Shown here one piece after another: positions 1 through 8,558 of a stretch of DNA of 64,000 nucleotides (its first letter is position 1; each line of letters begins with the position of its first letter). The notes beneath the pieces are model-generated. The model saw only the letters and a list, made by a program, of their open reading frames with translations, did not search any database and was not told where the DNA came from. The translations under genes were made by a program, and so were the position numbers. Source of the stretch: Minwuia sp. (GTDB taxonomy: Bacteria > Pseudomonadota > Alphaproteobacteria > Minwuiales > Minwuiaceae); NCBI GenBank assembly GCA_029210175.1, contig JARGPL010000032.1, positions 1 through 64,000 on the forward strand, written 5' to 3'.

Positions 1-63
1 GTGACCCGCCTCGGCAAGCGAGACAATGCGCGTGCGTAGATCAATTGATAGCGGTCTAGCCAT
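1..63 (-). CDS. IS630-family transposase, N-terminal fragment
   Basis: Reading leftwards from an ATG at 63-61 gives 21 codons open to the window edge, beginning MARPLSIDLRTRIV and continuing SLAEAGH. This is the characteristic start of IS630-family transposases, before the helix-turn-helix domain. A GGAGG Shine-Dalgarno lies just upstream at about 70-74. Only the first residues are visible, so the catalytic DDE domain and any frameshift between ORFs cannot be judged. Function (TA-targeted cut-and-paste transposition) follows from family knowledge. Confidence 0.75.
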   Translation of the reverse strand, partial: MARPLSIDLRTRIVSLAEAGH

Positions 64-89
64 GATTCACCTCCAAATAGGGTGAATCA
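63..89 (-). promoter_or_regulatory. Inverted repeat over the transposase ribosome-binding site
   Basis: TGATTCACC (63-71) and GGTGAATCA (81-89) are perfect 9-bp inverted arms around a 9-nt loop. In the transposase mRNA the downstream arm contains part of the GGAGG and ends on the A of the start codon, so a folded message would hide the initiation site. Known insertion sequences use such folds to block translation from readthrough transcripts. That role here is inferred from geometry. Confidence 0.55.
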
Positions 90-139
90 CATCCAGACCG
101 ATTTGGGAATCCCCGATTCTGCAATCAGGTCCGATGCTC

Positions 140-358
140 TATCGCTCTCCGACCAGCAATGCCGCCCTGCGCAAGCCGGGCAGTGGTGTGGCCAAGAAGA
201 GCTATCACATGCGCGGCATGGCGGCGGATATCCGGGTGCCGGGTGTCGATCTGCAGACCCTGCACCGCGCCGCGCGGAACGCGCGTGCCGGTTGCGTCGG
301 CAAGTACACCAGGTCGAATTTCGTGCATTTCGACGTTGGTCCCGTCCGCTACTGGTAA
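140..358 (+). pseudogene. DUF882/YcbK-type (peptidase M15-like) protein, C-terminal remnant cut by the IS
   Basis: Only the C-terminal ~72 residues remain. They start at YRSPTSN and contain the metal-site motifs of the family: SYHMRGMAAD (His and Asp ligands) and FVHFDVG (the final His), ending in VRYW. DUF882 proteins are exported zinc hydrolases of the D-Ala-D-Ala carboxypeptidase fold thought to act on peptidoglycan. The usual gene has a Tat-type signal and about 100 further residues upstream, which would lie beyond the IS. An ATG at 134 is in frame but belongs to the IS end, so I do not treat it as a functional start. Confidence 0.7.
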
Positions 359-387
359 CCTTCTCGAAGACTGCCGAACGTGCCCGC

Positions 388-2241
388 TCAAAGATCGAAC
401 GTGAGCGCGGCAACGACGGTGAACGTCAGCCAGATCAGCAAGACCAGCGGTACACCTGCGCGCAGGTAATCCACGAAGCGATAGTGGCCGGGACCCATGA
501 CCAGCAGATTGGTCTGGTACCCCATGGGGGTCGCGAACGAGCAGTTGGCTCCGAACAGCGTCGCATAGACGAAAGCGATCGGGGGCACCCCCAGCTGTTG
601 CGCCAGGCCGATGCCGATGGGGGTGAACAGCACCGCCGTCGCATTGTTGGACAGCACGTTGGTGAAACCGGCGACCAGCAGGAAGAAACTGGACAGGATG
701 ACCAGTGGTGGCGCGCCGTTCAGGACCGCCATCATCTGCTGCGCCACATAGTCTGCGCCACCGGTTCCGTGCAGCGCCGTGCCCATGGCCAGCGCGGCCC
801 AGACCAACACGGCAACACGACGGTCCAGCGCTCGTGTGGCCTGGTAGATGTTCAGGCACCCGGTGGCGAGCATCAGCACCGCACCACCAAGCGCGGCCAC
901 GACAATGGGCAACACGCCGGTTGCTGCGGTCACGACCACGGCCGCGAAGATCAGCGCCGCCCGTGTCGCGAGTTCCCTGGCGGGCAGGTCATAGGCGGAC
1001 CATTCCTGCAGGATCACATCGCGGTTGAAGCGCAGCCTGTGCACATCGCTGCGATGGCCGAGTGTCAGCAGCACGTCACCCGCTTCCAGCCGGATGTCGT
1101 TCAGCCCCTGCCGGATCATGCGGCTGCGGCGCTGGATGCCCAGCACGGTGCAGCGGGTGCGGGTATGAAACACGATCTGCGCCAGATTGCGCCCGATCAT
1201 CCGGCTGGCCGGCGCGACGATCACCTCCGCCAGCAGGAAATCCCGATCCATCGGCGCCGAGTCGTCATCGGGGGGCGGCAGGTCGTCGCTGGCGTGCATC
1301 GCCTGCAGCAGATCCGGGGTGCGGGCCATGGCTTCCGTGATCGATTTTCGCGTTGCCGCGATGATCAGCTCGTCCCCGGGCTGCAGTTCGATCTCGTCGA
1401 ACGGCGGCAGGATCTGTTCCTCACTGCGGTGGATCAGGCGCACGGTGATGCCGGGCAAGCTTGGGAACAACCCCGCGCGGGGCTTTTCGCCGACCAGGGA
1501 TGTTCCCGCACGAACATCGATATGGGCGATGAACTGGCGTCCCTCGACGCCATGCGTCAGCGACTGGGCCAGGGTTGCCCGGTCCGACAGCAGGCGCGGC
1601 GCCACGAAGATGACGTAGATCATGCCGACCCCGGCCAGCACGATGCCGATGGCGGTGATATCGAAGAATTCGATCCGCGGCTGACCTGAACGGACGGCCG
1701 CCGCGGACACCAGCAGGTTGGTTGATGAGCCGATGACCGTGGTCATGCCGCCCAGAATGGCGGCATAACTGAGCGGGATCATCAGGCCGCTGGCGCTGCG
1801 GCGCATGCGGTCGGCCATCACCACCATGATCGGGATGAAGATGACCACGACCGGCGTGTTGTTCAGGATGCCGCTCAACGCCATGACAGCCACCAGTGCG
1901 GCTGTGACGGCGAGGAACGGGTGCTTGCGGCGCAGCGAAACCATGCGCCGCGCCGGACCGTCAAGCGCACCGGTGCGGACAATCCCCTGACCGACGACCA
2001 TCAGGGCGAGCACGGATATCAGGGCGGGGTCCGCCAGTCCGGCCAGCAGGCTGGTGGTCGTGATTTCCGGCAGGCCGTGCTGGGCCATCTGCGGCATGTG
2101 AAAGAACAGGGCGGCAAGCGTTGCGACAACGCAAAGCGATACCATTTCGATGGAGAACCGTTCCGTGGCATAGGCGACGATGGCCACGGCAATCACGCCG
2201 AAGACCAGCCACATCTGCAGTGTCGGCTCTATCGCCGCCAT
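388..2241 (-). CDS. SLC13-family permease with two TrkA-C domains
   Basis: This 617-residue protein is a multi-spanning inner-membrane carrier of the SLC13/DASS-ArsB type, expected to move anions such as sulfate or dicarboxylates with sodium. The N-terminal half has hydrophobic segments and the motif GILNNTPVVVIF; the C-terminal half has VLSNNATAVLFTP, the matching repeat. Two regulatory RCK-C/TrkA-C domains lie between them (about residues 205-375). The start MAAIEPTLQMW at 2241 is chosen because GGGGGA lies just upstream; the frame is open 43 codons further but without a good ribosome site. It is convergent with the peptidase remnant. The substrate cannot be read from sequence. Confidence 0.85.
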   Translation of the reverse strand: MAAIEPTLQMWLVFGVIAVAIVAYATERFSIEMVSLCVVATLAALFFHMPQMAQHGLPEITTTSLLAGLADPALISVLALMVVGQGIVRTGALDGPARRMVSLRRKHPFLAVTAALVAVMALSGILNNTPVVVIFIPIMVVMADRMRRSASGLMIPLSYAAILGGMTTVIGSSTNLLVSAAAVRSGQPRIEFFDITAIGIVLAGVGMIYVIFVAPRLLSDRATLAQSLTHGVEGRQFIAHIDVRAGTSLVGEKPRAGLFPSLPGITVRLIHRSEEQILPPFDEIELQPGDELIIAATRKSITEAMARTPDLLQAMHASDDLPPPDDDSAPMDRDFLLAEVIVAPASRMIGRNLAQIVFHTRTRCTVLGIQRRSRMIRQGLNDIRLEAGDVLLTLGHRSDVHRLRFNRDVILQEWSAYDLPARELATRAALIFAAVVVTAATGVLPIVVAALGGAVLMLATGCLNIYQATRALDRRVAVLVWAALAMGTALHGTGGADYVAQQMMAVLNGAPPLVILSSFFLLVAGFTNVLSNNATAVLFTPIGIGLAQQLGVPPIAFVYATLFGANCSFATPMGYQTNLLVMGPGHYRFVDYLRAGVPLVLLIWLTFTVVAALTFDL

Positions 2242-2372
2242 TGAATTCCCCCTGTTTCGGTCTTCTGCGACCGTTGTCCAATATGGCGCTCCGGCAACCG
2301 CGTTGCAAAGTCTGCCCTTGCCAGCGCCGCTGCTCGCTTGCGGGGACCAGCCTCCATTGGCATAAGGCATTC

Positions 2373-3653
2373 ATGAGCGCACCCCCGAAAGCCTGGTCCT
2401 ATTACGAAGCCACCGTCACGCGGCCCGCATTTCATGATGCGCCGATGGGCGACGTGGACACGGATGTCTGCATCGTTGGTGGTGGTCTGACCGGTATCAG
2501 TGTCGCACTGGACCTGGCGGAACAGGGGGCAAGTGTCAGGCTTGTCGATGCGGGGCGGATCGGTGGCGGTGCCAGCGGGCGCAACGGGGGACAGATCAAC
2601 ACCGGCCTCGCCCCGGGTGCCGCGGGATTGCTGGATGTCTGCGACCGGGCAACCGCGCAGGCGCTCTTCGCGCTGTCCGAGGATGCGATCCGCCTGATCG
2701 ATGACCGGGTGGTCCGGTATCGGATCGACTGCGATCTGGCGCGCGGGTTCTTCTATGGCGCAGCCAAACCGGGGCGCATGAAACACATGGCTGTCGAACA
2801 TGCGGCACTGCGCGATGTCTTCGGCCTGGATCGCGTCCATATGCTCGACCGCGCAGAGGCGGTCGCGCTGACCGGCTCCGACAGGTTTCACGGGGGTCTG
2901 CTGGATCCGGGGGCAGGGCATGTGCACAGCCTGAAGTACTGCCTTGGCCTGGCCCGCGCCGCCGCCGCCGCCGGGGCGATGTTGCACGAAGATGTTCCGG
3001 CGCTGTCCGTCGATCCGGAAAGGGGGATCGTCGTCACGCCGCAGGGCAGGATCCGCGCCGAACACGTGGTCATTGCCGCCAATGCCTATTTCGATGGCCT
3101 GCTGCCGAATGTGGAACCGCGGGCGCTGGGGGTCGGTACCTGGGTGATGACCACGGCCCCGCTGGCGCCCGAGGTGCGTGACCACCTGTTGCCGGGCAAT
3201 GAATGCGTCTGCGACGATAATGCGGTCCTCGACTACTTCCGTTTCACGGCGGACAACCGTCTGCTGTTTGGTGGCGGTGTCAGCTATCTGGGGCGGGAGG
3301 ATGGACCCGCGGCCGCGGGCCTGCTGCGTCGGCGGATTGCGGCCACCTACCCCGAACTGGCCGATGCGCCGGTGGGGGAGGTCTGGGGCGGCAAGGTCTC
3401 CATTACCCGCAATCGCCTGCCCGACATTGGCCGCGCCGGTCGGCGGGTCTGGTACGCCCATGGTTTTTCCGGTCAGGGTGTGGCGATCACCGGCATCGCG
3501 GGGAAGCTGATTGCCGCCGCGATTCAGGGCGACGATGCCGGGTTCAGGATCATGTCCGGTGTCCCGCATCGCGATTTCCCCGGCGGCCCCTACCTCCGGC
3601 GGCCACTGGTCACGCTCGGTCGTCTCTGGTATCGGCTGCTGGACCGGTTCTGA
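2373..3653 (+). CDS. DAO-type FAD-dependent oxidoreductase (gamma-glutamylputrescine oxidase-like)
   Basis: A 426-residue soluble flavoprotein. The N-terminal dinucleotide fold CIVGGGLTGISVALDLAEQG is followed by ASGRNGGQI, the pattern of D-amino-acid/glycine oxidase relatives such as PuuB and OrdL. The C-terminal part has GFSGQGVAITGIAGKLIA, the FAD-closing segment. Such enzymes oxidise secondary or primary amines to imines with release of peroxide or electron transfer. The start at 2373 follows a TAAGG element; upstream sequence in the same frame overlaps the divergent transporter and is not counted. It is transcribed away from the SLC13 gene. The exact substrate is unknown. Confidence 0.82.
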   Translation: MSAPPKAWSYYEATVTRPAFHDAPMGDVDTDVCIVGGGLTGISVALDLAEQGASVRLVDAGRIGGGASGRNGGQINTGLAPGAAGLLDVCDRATAQALFALSEDAIRLIDDRVVRYRIDCDLARGFFYGAAKPGRMKHMAVEHAALRDVFGLDRVHMLDRAEAVALTGSDRFHGGLLDPGAGHVHSLKYCLGLARAAAAAGAMLHEDVPALSVDPERGIVVTPQGRIRAEHVVIAANAYFDGLLPNVEPRALGVGTWVMTTAPLAPEVRDHLLPGNECVCDDNAVLDYFRFTADNRLLFGGGVSYLGREDGPAAAGLLRRRIAATYPELADAPVGEVWGGKVSITRNRLPDIGRAGRRVWYAHGFSGQGVAITGIAGKLIAAAIQGDDAGFRIMSGVPHRDFPGGPYLRRPLVTLGRLWYRLLDRF

Positions 3654-3808
3654 CCCGGACGGGAAAGTGGACGGGGAAAGCGGACGGTGAAAGCGAACGG
3701 CGAAAGCGAATGGGGTGGGATGGCGATGGTTCCCAGGTCGCGCCGCATCGTGTATCTTCCTGTCTGGGAAGTTGATTTTCCAATATATGCCAAGGGGTTG
3801 TGAGCGAA

Positions 3809-4928
3809 ATGCGCGCCGAAACCGAACAATTTGTCGCCAACATCAAGCAGTCACTGGAACTGCTGAGGAGGCGTCTTTGACTGGGATCAGTCCCTGCGCC
3901 GACTTGATGAGCTGAACGCCCTCGCCGAGGACCCTGACCTGTGGAATGACGCAGACAAGGCCCAGGCGCTGATGAAGGAACGCACCAACCTCGACCAGGC
4001 CATCACCCAGCAGCGCGCGATGGAGCAGGATCTGGATGATTCCTGCGAACTGATCACCATGGGTGAGGAAGAGGACGACGCGGCGACGGTGGAGGAGGCT
4101 GAGGCCACCCTGCGCAGCCTGAAGGAAAAGGCCGACCGCCTGTCGCTGGAGGCCCTGCTTTCCGGTGAGGCTGACAGCAACGACAGCTATCTCGAAGTTC
4201 ACGCGGGTGCAGGCGGCACCGAAAGCCAGGACTGGGCCGAGATGCTGCTGCGCATGTATGTGCGCTGGGCGGAAAAGCGCGGCTACAAGATTGAATGGAT
4301 CGAGGAATCGGGTGGGGAGGAGGCCGGCATCAAGTCCGCCACCGTGCGCGTCCAGGGCCACAATGCCTATGGCTGGCTGAAATCGGAAAGCGGTGTGCAC
4401 CGTCTGGTTCGCATCTCTCCCTACGATTCCCAGAGCCGCCGCCACACCAGCTTTGCCTCCGTCGGGGCGTTCCCGGCCATCGATGACGAGATCGATATCG
4501 AGATCGAGGACAAGGACCTGCGCGTCGATACCTATCGCGCGTCCGGGGCCGGTGGTCAGCACGTCAACCGGACCGACTCGGCGGTACGCATCACGCATGA
4601 ACCGACGGGGATCGTGGTGCAGTGCCAGAACGACCGCAGCCAGCACAAGAACCGTGCCGCCGCCATGTCGATGCTGAAGGCGCGCCTGTACGAACGCGAA
4701 CTGCAGATCCGTGAAGCCGAGAAGCAGGCCCTGCATGATGCCAAGGGCGATATCGGCTGGGGCCACCAGATCCGCTCCTACGTCCTGCACCCCTACCAGA
4801 TGGTCAAGGACCTGCGGACGGGCGAGGAAACCGGCAACACCCAGGATGTGCTGAACGGCGGCCTCGACGCCTTCATGGAAGCCGCCCTCGCCCAGCGCGT
4901 CGGCGGTGGTGAGGATGAGGCGGGCTAG
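3809..4928 (+). CDS. prfB: Peptide chain release factor 2, made by +1 programmed frameshift
   Basis: RF2 recognises UGA and UAA stop codons and triggers peptide release. The first 23 codons (3809-3877, starting MRAETEQFV) end at an in-frame TGA (3878-3880). A +1 shift at CTT TGA C continues as [15 protein letters not shown] to the TAG at 4926-4928, giving 372 residues, the normal length. The release domain has [13 protein letters not shown] with the catalytic GGQ. The codon-recognition loop reads [13 protein letters not shown], where E. coli has SPF. ATG 3809 is preferred over an in-frame GTG at 3800 because relatives begin MRAE. A DUF3883 gene follows 15 nt later. Confidence 0.96.
3866..3881 (+). 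promoter_or_regulatory. prfB: prfB autoregulatory +1 frameshift site
   Basis: An internal AGGAGG (3866-3871) sits exactly three nucleotides before the slippery CTT (3875-3877), followed by TGA C (3878-3881). This is the same spacing and shift site as in E. coli prfB. When RF2 is scarce, slow termination at UGA lets the ribosome slip onto the +1 frame and make more RF2. The sequence elements are directly visible; the mechanism is well established for the family. Confidence 0.95.
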
Positions 4929-4943
4929 GGACAGTCAGGTGTC

Positions 4944-5795
4944 ATGAGCGGAGAATCGCCAACAGGTCAGGACTGGACGGATCGCGAGATCGACCTGATC
5001 GTTGCCGACTACTTCGACATGCTGCGACTGGAGCTGGCTGGCGAAAGATACAACAAGACAGAGCATCGCCGGGCGTTACAGCAGTTCGTGAAGCGCTCTG
5101 ACGGCTCCATCGAGTTCAAGCACCAGAACATCAGCGCCGTGTTGCGGGAAATCAGCCTGCCGTGGATCTGGGGTTACAAGCCGGCGAAGAACTACCAGAA
5201 GACTGCCCTGCCTGAAGGTATAGAGCGCTGTCTGGGCGGTCAGCCGTCATTCCTGACCATAGCTGCTCAACCACCCGCGCCGTCCATGCCGGGCATGCAG
5301 GAAAGTTCGATCATCTATCTGGATCAGGCTCCGACGCTGGTGTCCTCTGACGCCGAGACAACGCCGGAAATGCGTCGGCTGATACGCAAGTTCGATCCCG
5401 CTGCCCGTGACGCCCGCAATCGCGCGCTCGGCCTGCAGGGGGAGGAGAAGATCTTCCATGACGAGCGTGCGCGGCTGATCCAGATGGACCGCCAAGACCT
5501 GGCACGCAAGGTCGAGTGGACGTCGCAGGAACGCGGCGATGGCGCAGGGTACGACATCAGGTCGTTCGACGCGCAGGGGCAGGAACGACTGCTGGAAGTG
5601 AAGACGACGACGGGCACCAGAACGACGCCGTTCTTCATTTCTGCCAACGAGTTCAGGTTTTCGGAAGAACGCTCCGATGCCTTCCGCCTTGTCCGCCTGT
5701 TTCAGTTCAATCATGAACCGGGCGGTTTCGAACTCAGGCCGCCCTTGGACAGGTCGGTGAAACTGGAAGCAACGAACTACCGGGCATCGTTCTGA
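4944..5795 (+). CDS. DUF3883 domain protein with nuclease-like C-terminus
   Basis: A 283-residue soluble protein. The C-terminal third reads GAGYDIRSFD then RLLEVKTTTG, the GYD...EVK pattern of DUF3883, related to the PD-(D/E)XK restriction-endonuclease fold, with Asp, Glu and Lys in catalytic order. The N-terminal ~100 residues (WTDREIDLIVADYFDMLRLE onward) resemble a small helical domain often found ahead of such nuclease-like domains. It starts 15 nt after prfB, so the two are probably cotranscribed. DUF3883 occurs in restriction-type defence proteins, but no methylase, helicase or other defence gene is nearby, so the role remains unknown. Confidence 0.75.
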   Translation: MSGESPTGQDWTDREIDLIVADYFDMLRLELAGERYNKTEHRRALQQFVKRSDGSIEFKHQNISAVLREISLPWIWGYKPAKNYQKTALPEGIERCLGGQPSFLTIAAQPPAPSMPGMQESSIIYLDQAPTLVSSDAETTPEMRRLIRKFDPAARDARNRALGLQGEEKIFHDERARLIQMDRQDLARKVEWTSQERGDGAGYDIRSFDAQGQERLLEVKTTTGTRTTPFFISANEFRFSEERSDAFRLVRLFQFNHEPGGFELRPPLDRSVKLEATNYRASF

Positions 5796-5814
5796 TCCTG
5801 ACTCCCCATCCCCC

Positions 5815-7212
5815 TCAGCACTCCACCAGACTGACCGGTATGCGCAGTGCGAGGCCGCCGAGGGAGGTTTCCTTGTAGGTGGCGGCCATGTCGCGTCCGG
5901 TTTCGCGCATGGTCTCGATGACCTGATCCAGGCTGACGAAGTGGGTGCCGTCGCCCTTCAGCGCCAGGCGGGCGGCGTTGATGGCCTTCACGGCGCCCAT
6001 GGTGTTGCGTTCGATACAGGGGATCTGGACCAGACCGCCAATGGGGTCACAGGTCAGGCCCAGGTTGTGTTCCATGCCGATCTCGGCGGCGTTCTCCACC
6101 TGCTCGTTGCTGCCGCCAAGCACCGCAGCCAGCCCGCCTGCGGCCATGGAGCAGGCAACGCCGACTTCCCCCTGACAGCCGACCTCTGCCGCCGAGATGG
6201 AGGCATTGAGCTTGTAGAGGCTGCCAATGGCGGCGGCGGTCAGCATGAATTTCACCACGCCAGCGTCGGACGCGCTGTTCACGAAGCGGGTGTAATAGGC
6301 CAGTACGGCGGGAATGACCCCGGCGGCCCCATTGGTCGGCGCGGTCACGACGCGCCCGCCGGCCGCATTCTCCTCATTCACCGCCAGGGCATAGAGGTTG
6401 ATGTAGTCCATCACCGTAAGAGGGTCCTTCATGCTGGCTTCCGGCTTGTCCAGCAGGGACTGGTGGATGGCGCGGGCGCGACGTTTCACCTTCAGGCCGC
6501 CGGGCAGGATGCCGGTTTCACGGCACCCGCGCTCGATCGAACTCTCCATCACCTGCCAGATGTGCAGCAACCGCGCCTCCACCTTTTCGTCGGGGCTGAT
6601 TGCCGCTTCGTTGGCTGCCATCATTTCCGCGATGCTCAGCCCGGTTTCCTTGCCGCGCGCCAGCAATGCGACGGAACTGGCGAACGGATGCGGGATCTCA
6701 ACATTGCGTCCGGCCCAGGCGGGGGTCTCGCCGCGAATCTCGGCCCGGTCCTGCACGAAGCCCCCACCGACGGAGAACATGACCTCCCGATGCAGCTCCG
6801 TCGCGGCGGTATCTTCGGCGATGAAGATCATGCCGTTCGGATGTTCGGGCAGGCTGTCGGCGGCACGGAAATCCATGTCCCGGCGCGGGTCGAAGCGGAT
6901 TTCCCGCTCCCCGTCGAGGTGCAGGCGAGCTGCCGTCCGCACATCGGCGACGATGCGGGCCGCGTCATCGGCATCGACAGTGTCCGGCACCTGCCCGGCG
7001 AGGCCGAGGATGAGGGCCTTGTCCGTGGCATGGCCAAGCCCGGTCAGCGCCAGGGAGCCGTAAAGCTCCACCCGCACGCGGTGCGTCCGGTCCTTCAGGC
7101 CCCGGCTGTCCAGCGCATCCAGGAACCTGCGCGCCGCCCACATGGGACCCATGGTGTGGGAACTGGACGGGCCGATACCGATCTTGAACATGTCGAAGAC
7201 GCTGATGGTCAT
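5815..7212 (-). CDS. sdaA: L-serine ammonia-lyase, single-chain iron-sulfur type
   Basis: Converts L-serine to pyruvate and ammonia. The 465 residues contain the beta domain at the N-terminus ([20 protein letters not shown]) and the alpha catalytic domain at the C-terminus. Cysteines that bind the [4Fe-4S] cluster are visible in [24 protein letters not shown] and [12 protein letters not shown]. Length matches the fused E. coli SdaA/SdaB form. An AGGAG stands 10 nt before ATG 7212. It is convergent with the DUF3883 gene and divergent from the CoA-transferase. Supplies pyruvate and ammonium, in keeping with the two glutamate dehydrogenases in this window. Confidence 0.95.
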   Translation of the reverse strand: MTISVFDMFKIGIGPSSSHTMGPMWAARRFLDALDSRGLKDRTHRVRVELYGSLALTGLGHATDKALILGLAGQVPDTVDADDAARIVADVRTAARLHLDGEREIRFDPRRDMDFRAADSLPEHPNGMIFIAEDTAATELHREVMFSVGGGFVQDRAEIRGETPAWAGRNVEIPHPFASSVALLARGKETGLSIAEMMAANEAAISPDEKVEARLLHIWQVMESSIERGCRETGILPGGLKVKRRARAIHQSLLDKPEASMKDPLTVMDYINLYALAVNEENAAGGRVVTAPTNGAAGVIPAVLAYYTRFVNSASDAGVVKFMLTAAAIGSLYKLNASISAAEVGCQGEVGVACSMAAGGLAAVLGGSNEQVENAAEIGMEHNLGLTCDPIGGLVQIPCIERNTMGAVKAINAARLALKGDGTHFVSLDQVIETMRETGRDMAATYKETSLGGLALRIPVSLVEC

Positions 7213-7389
7213 TGCCGGACGCTCCTGATTGACGCTGCGTCACAGCCTATCGTCTTTTGCCGTTTGCGGGGGCGGTCCATGCACGGCGCGGACGGGATGA
7301 ATACCGACATTGCCCAGATAGCGGTTTGACCGGTGCTGTCCCGCCCGCCTAGTTTCACGGGACACGATCTGATGGGGAGGGTGAATACC

Positions 7390-8523
7390 GTGACATTGCC
7401 TCTGGAAGGCCTGACGGCCTACGAGTTCGGCAGCAACGTGGCGGGTCCGTTCGCGGGCTCGATCCTGGCGGAGCTGGGTGCGACCTTGATCAAGGTGGAA
7501 CGACCGGAAGGCGATGACGCCCGTGTCTGGGGGCCGCCGTTCGCCGACGACGGCACGGCGACGATCTTCCATGCCCTGAACCGCAACAAGCGGTCCATCA
7601 CCGTTGATCTGAAGGATCGGACGGCGCTGGACGCCCTGAAGCAGAAGATCGCGGCGGATGGCGATATCGTGGTGCAGAACATGCGGCCCGGCGCCATGCG
7701 GAAACTTGGCCTGGATTCAGAGACCCTGCTGGCGCTGAACCCGCGCCTCATCGTCTGCAACCTGCATGCCTTCGGCGCGTCTGGCCCGCTGAAGGACCGC
7801 CCGGGATATGACGCGCTGATGCAGGCGTTCGGCGGTATCATGTCGGTCACCGGTGAGGAAGGTCGCCCGCCGGTGCGTTGCGGCATCTCCGTCATCGACA
7901 TGGGGACCGGCATGTGGTGCGCCATCGGTATCCTGTCCGCCTTGCTGCGACGCGGGGTGACGGGCAAGGGCGGCGTGGTGGATGCAGCCTTGTTCGAGAC
8001 CGCTGTCCAGTGGATGACGTTCTATTCGGCGGACATGCAGGTGACAGGCAAGTCACCGACCCGGCATGGGTCCGGCGTGCGTGGCATCGCCCCCTATGAA
8101 GCGTTCGAGTGTGATGACGGCTATCAGATCGTGGCCGCGTCCAACGACCGGCTGTTCTTCAAGCTGGCCGACGCGCTGGGCCATCCCGAATGGAAATCCG
8201 ACCCGCGCTTTGCCACCAACCCGCAGCGCGATGCCCATCGCGTCGAGCTGAAGACCATGCTGACCGGAATCTTCCTGCGTCAGCCGCGGTCTCACTGGCA
8301 GGCCATCCTGGACGACGCCGGGGTGCCGAGTGCGCCGACGCAGACGACCGAGGAAGTGCTGGCACATCCCCAGACCATCGCTTCTGGCATGATGCAGAAA
8401 CTGGCCGGATACCCGCTCAGCCTGATCGGCATGCCGCTGCAGTTCGATGGCAACCGCCCGGGCCTGCGCTCATCCGCGCCGGCGCTGGGGGAGGGGAATG
8501 ACGAAATACTGAAACCCGGCTGA
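7390..8523 (+). CDS. CaiB/BaiF-family (class III) CoA-transferase
   Basis: About 377 residues. The N-terminal region PLEGLTAYEFGSNVAGPFAG and ATLIKVERPEGDDARVWGPP, followed by ALNRNKRSITVDLKD, are diagnostic for family III CoA-transferases, which move CoA between carboxylic acids through an aspartyl-CoA intermediate. The probable catalytic Asp is in GISVIDMGTGMWCAIG. I choose GTG 7390 because GGGGAGG (7374-7380) lies 9 nt upstream; an ATG at 7372 overlaps that site and is less likely. The gene stands alone, head-to-head with sdaA. Family members serve carnitine, oxalate, DMSP or mesaconate metabolism; the substrate here is not determined. Confidence 0.88.
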   Translation: MTLPLEGLTAYEFGSNVAGPFAGSILAELGATLIKVERPEGDDARVWGPPFADDGTATIFHALNRNKRSITVDLKDRTALDALKQKIAADGDIVVQNMRPGAMRKLGLDSETLLALNPRLIVCNLHAFGASGPLKDRPGYDALMQAFGGIMSVTGEEGRPPVRCGISVIDMGTGMWCAIGILSALLRRGVTGKGGVVDAALFETAVQWMTFYSADMQVTGKSPTRHGSGVRGIAPYEAFECDDGYQIVAASNDRLFFKLADALGHPEWKSDPRFATNPQRDAHRVELKTMLTGIFLRQPRSHWQAILDDAGVPSAPTQTTEEVLAHPQTIASGMMQKLAGYPLSLIGMPLQFDGNRPGLRSSAPALGEGNDEILKPG

Positions 8524-8558
8524 CCAGCAGAGAAAGCTGAATCACCGGCCTGCCCGGA

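Larger units (their letters stand above)
1..139 (-). mobile_element. IS630-family insertion sequence, right-hand part only (runs off the left edge)
   Basis: The element is recognised from the transposase start on the minus strand (63 down to 1) and from the way a peptidase gene resumes abruptly at its outer side. IS630/Tc1-mariner elements insert at TA dinucleotides. A TA at 140-141 falls inside the tyrosine codon of the YRSP motif expected of the interrupted gene, so I place the element boundary just before it. The left end, the second inverted repeat and the second TA lie outside the window, so the boundary is an inference. Confidence 0.7.

Noticed and set aside
82-1689. Long plus-strand open frame (535 codons) opposite the SLC13 transporter
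   Set aside because: Its translation is rich in Arg, Gln and His without any domain, and the minus strand encodes a clear membrane carrier. It is an antisense shadow typical of GC-rich DNA.
3878-3880. In-frame stop in prfB as evidence of a broken gene
   Set aside because: It sits in a perfect frameshift signal, so it is regulatory, not a mutation.
3843-4790. Minus-strand frame of 315 codons opposite prfB
   Set aside because: Lies wholly over the conserved RF2 gene and has no recognisable motif or ribosome site.
4944-5795. A defence island around the DUF3883 gene
   Set aside because: Neighbours are prfB and sdaA; no methylase, helicase, ATPase or toxin is present.
5941-7329. Plus-strand frame of 462 codons opposite sdaA
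   Set aside because: Composition is that of an antisense frame; sdaA on the other strand has all catalytic cysteines.
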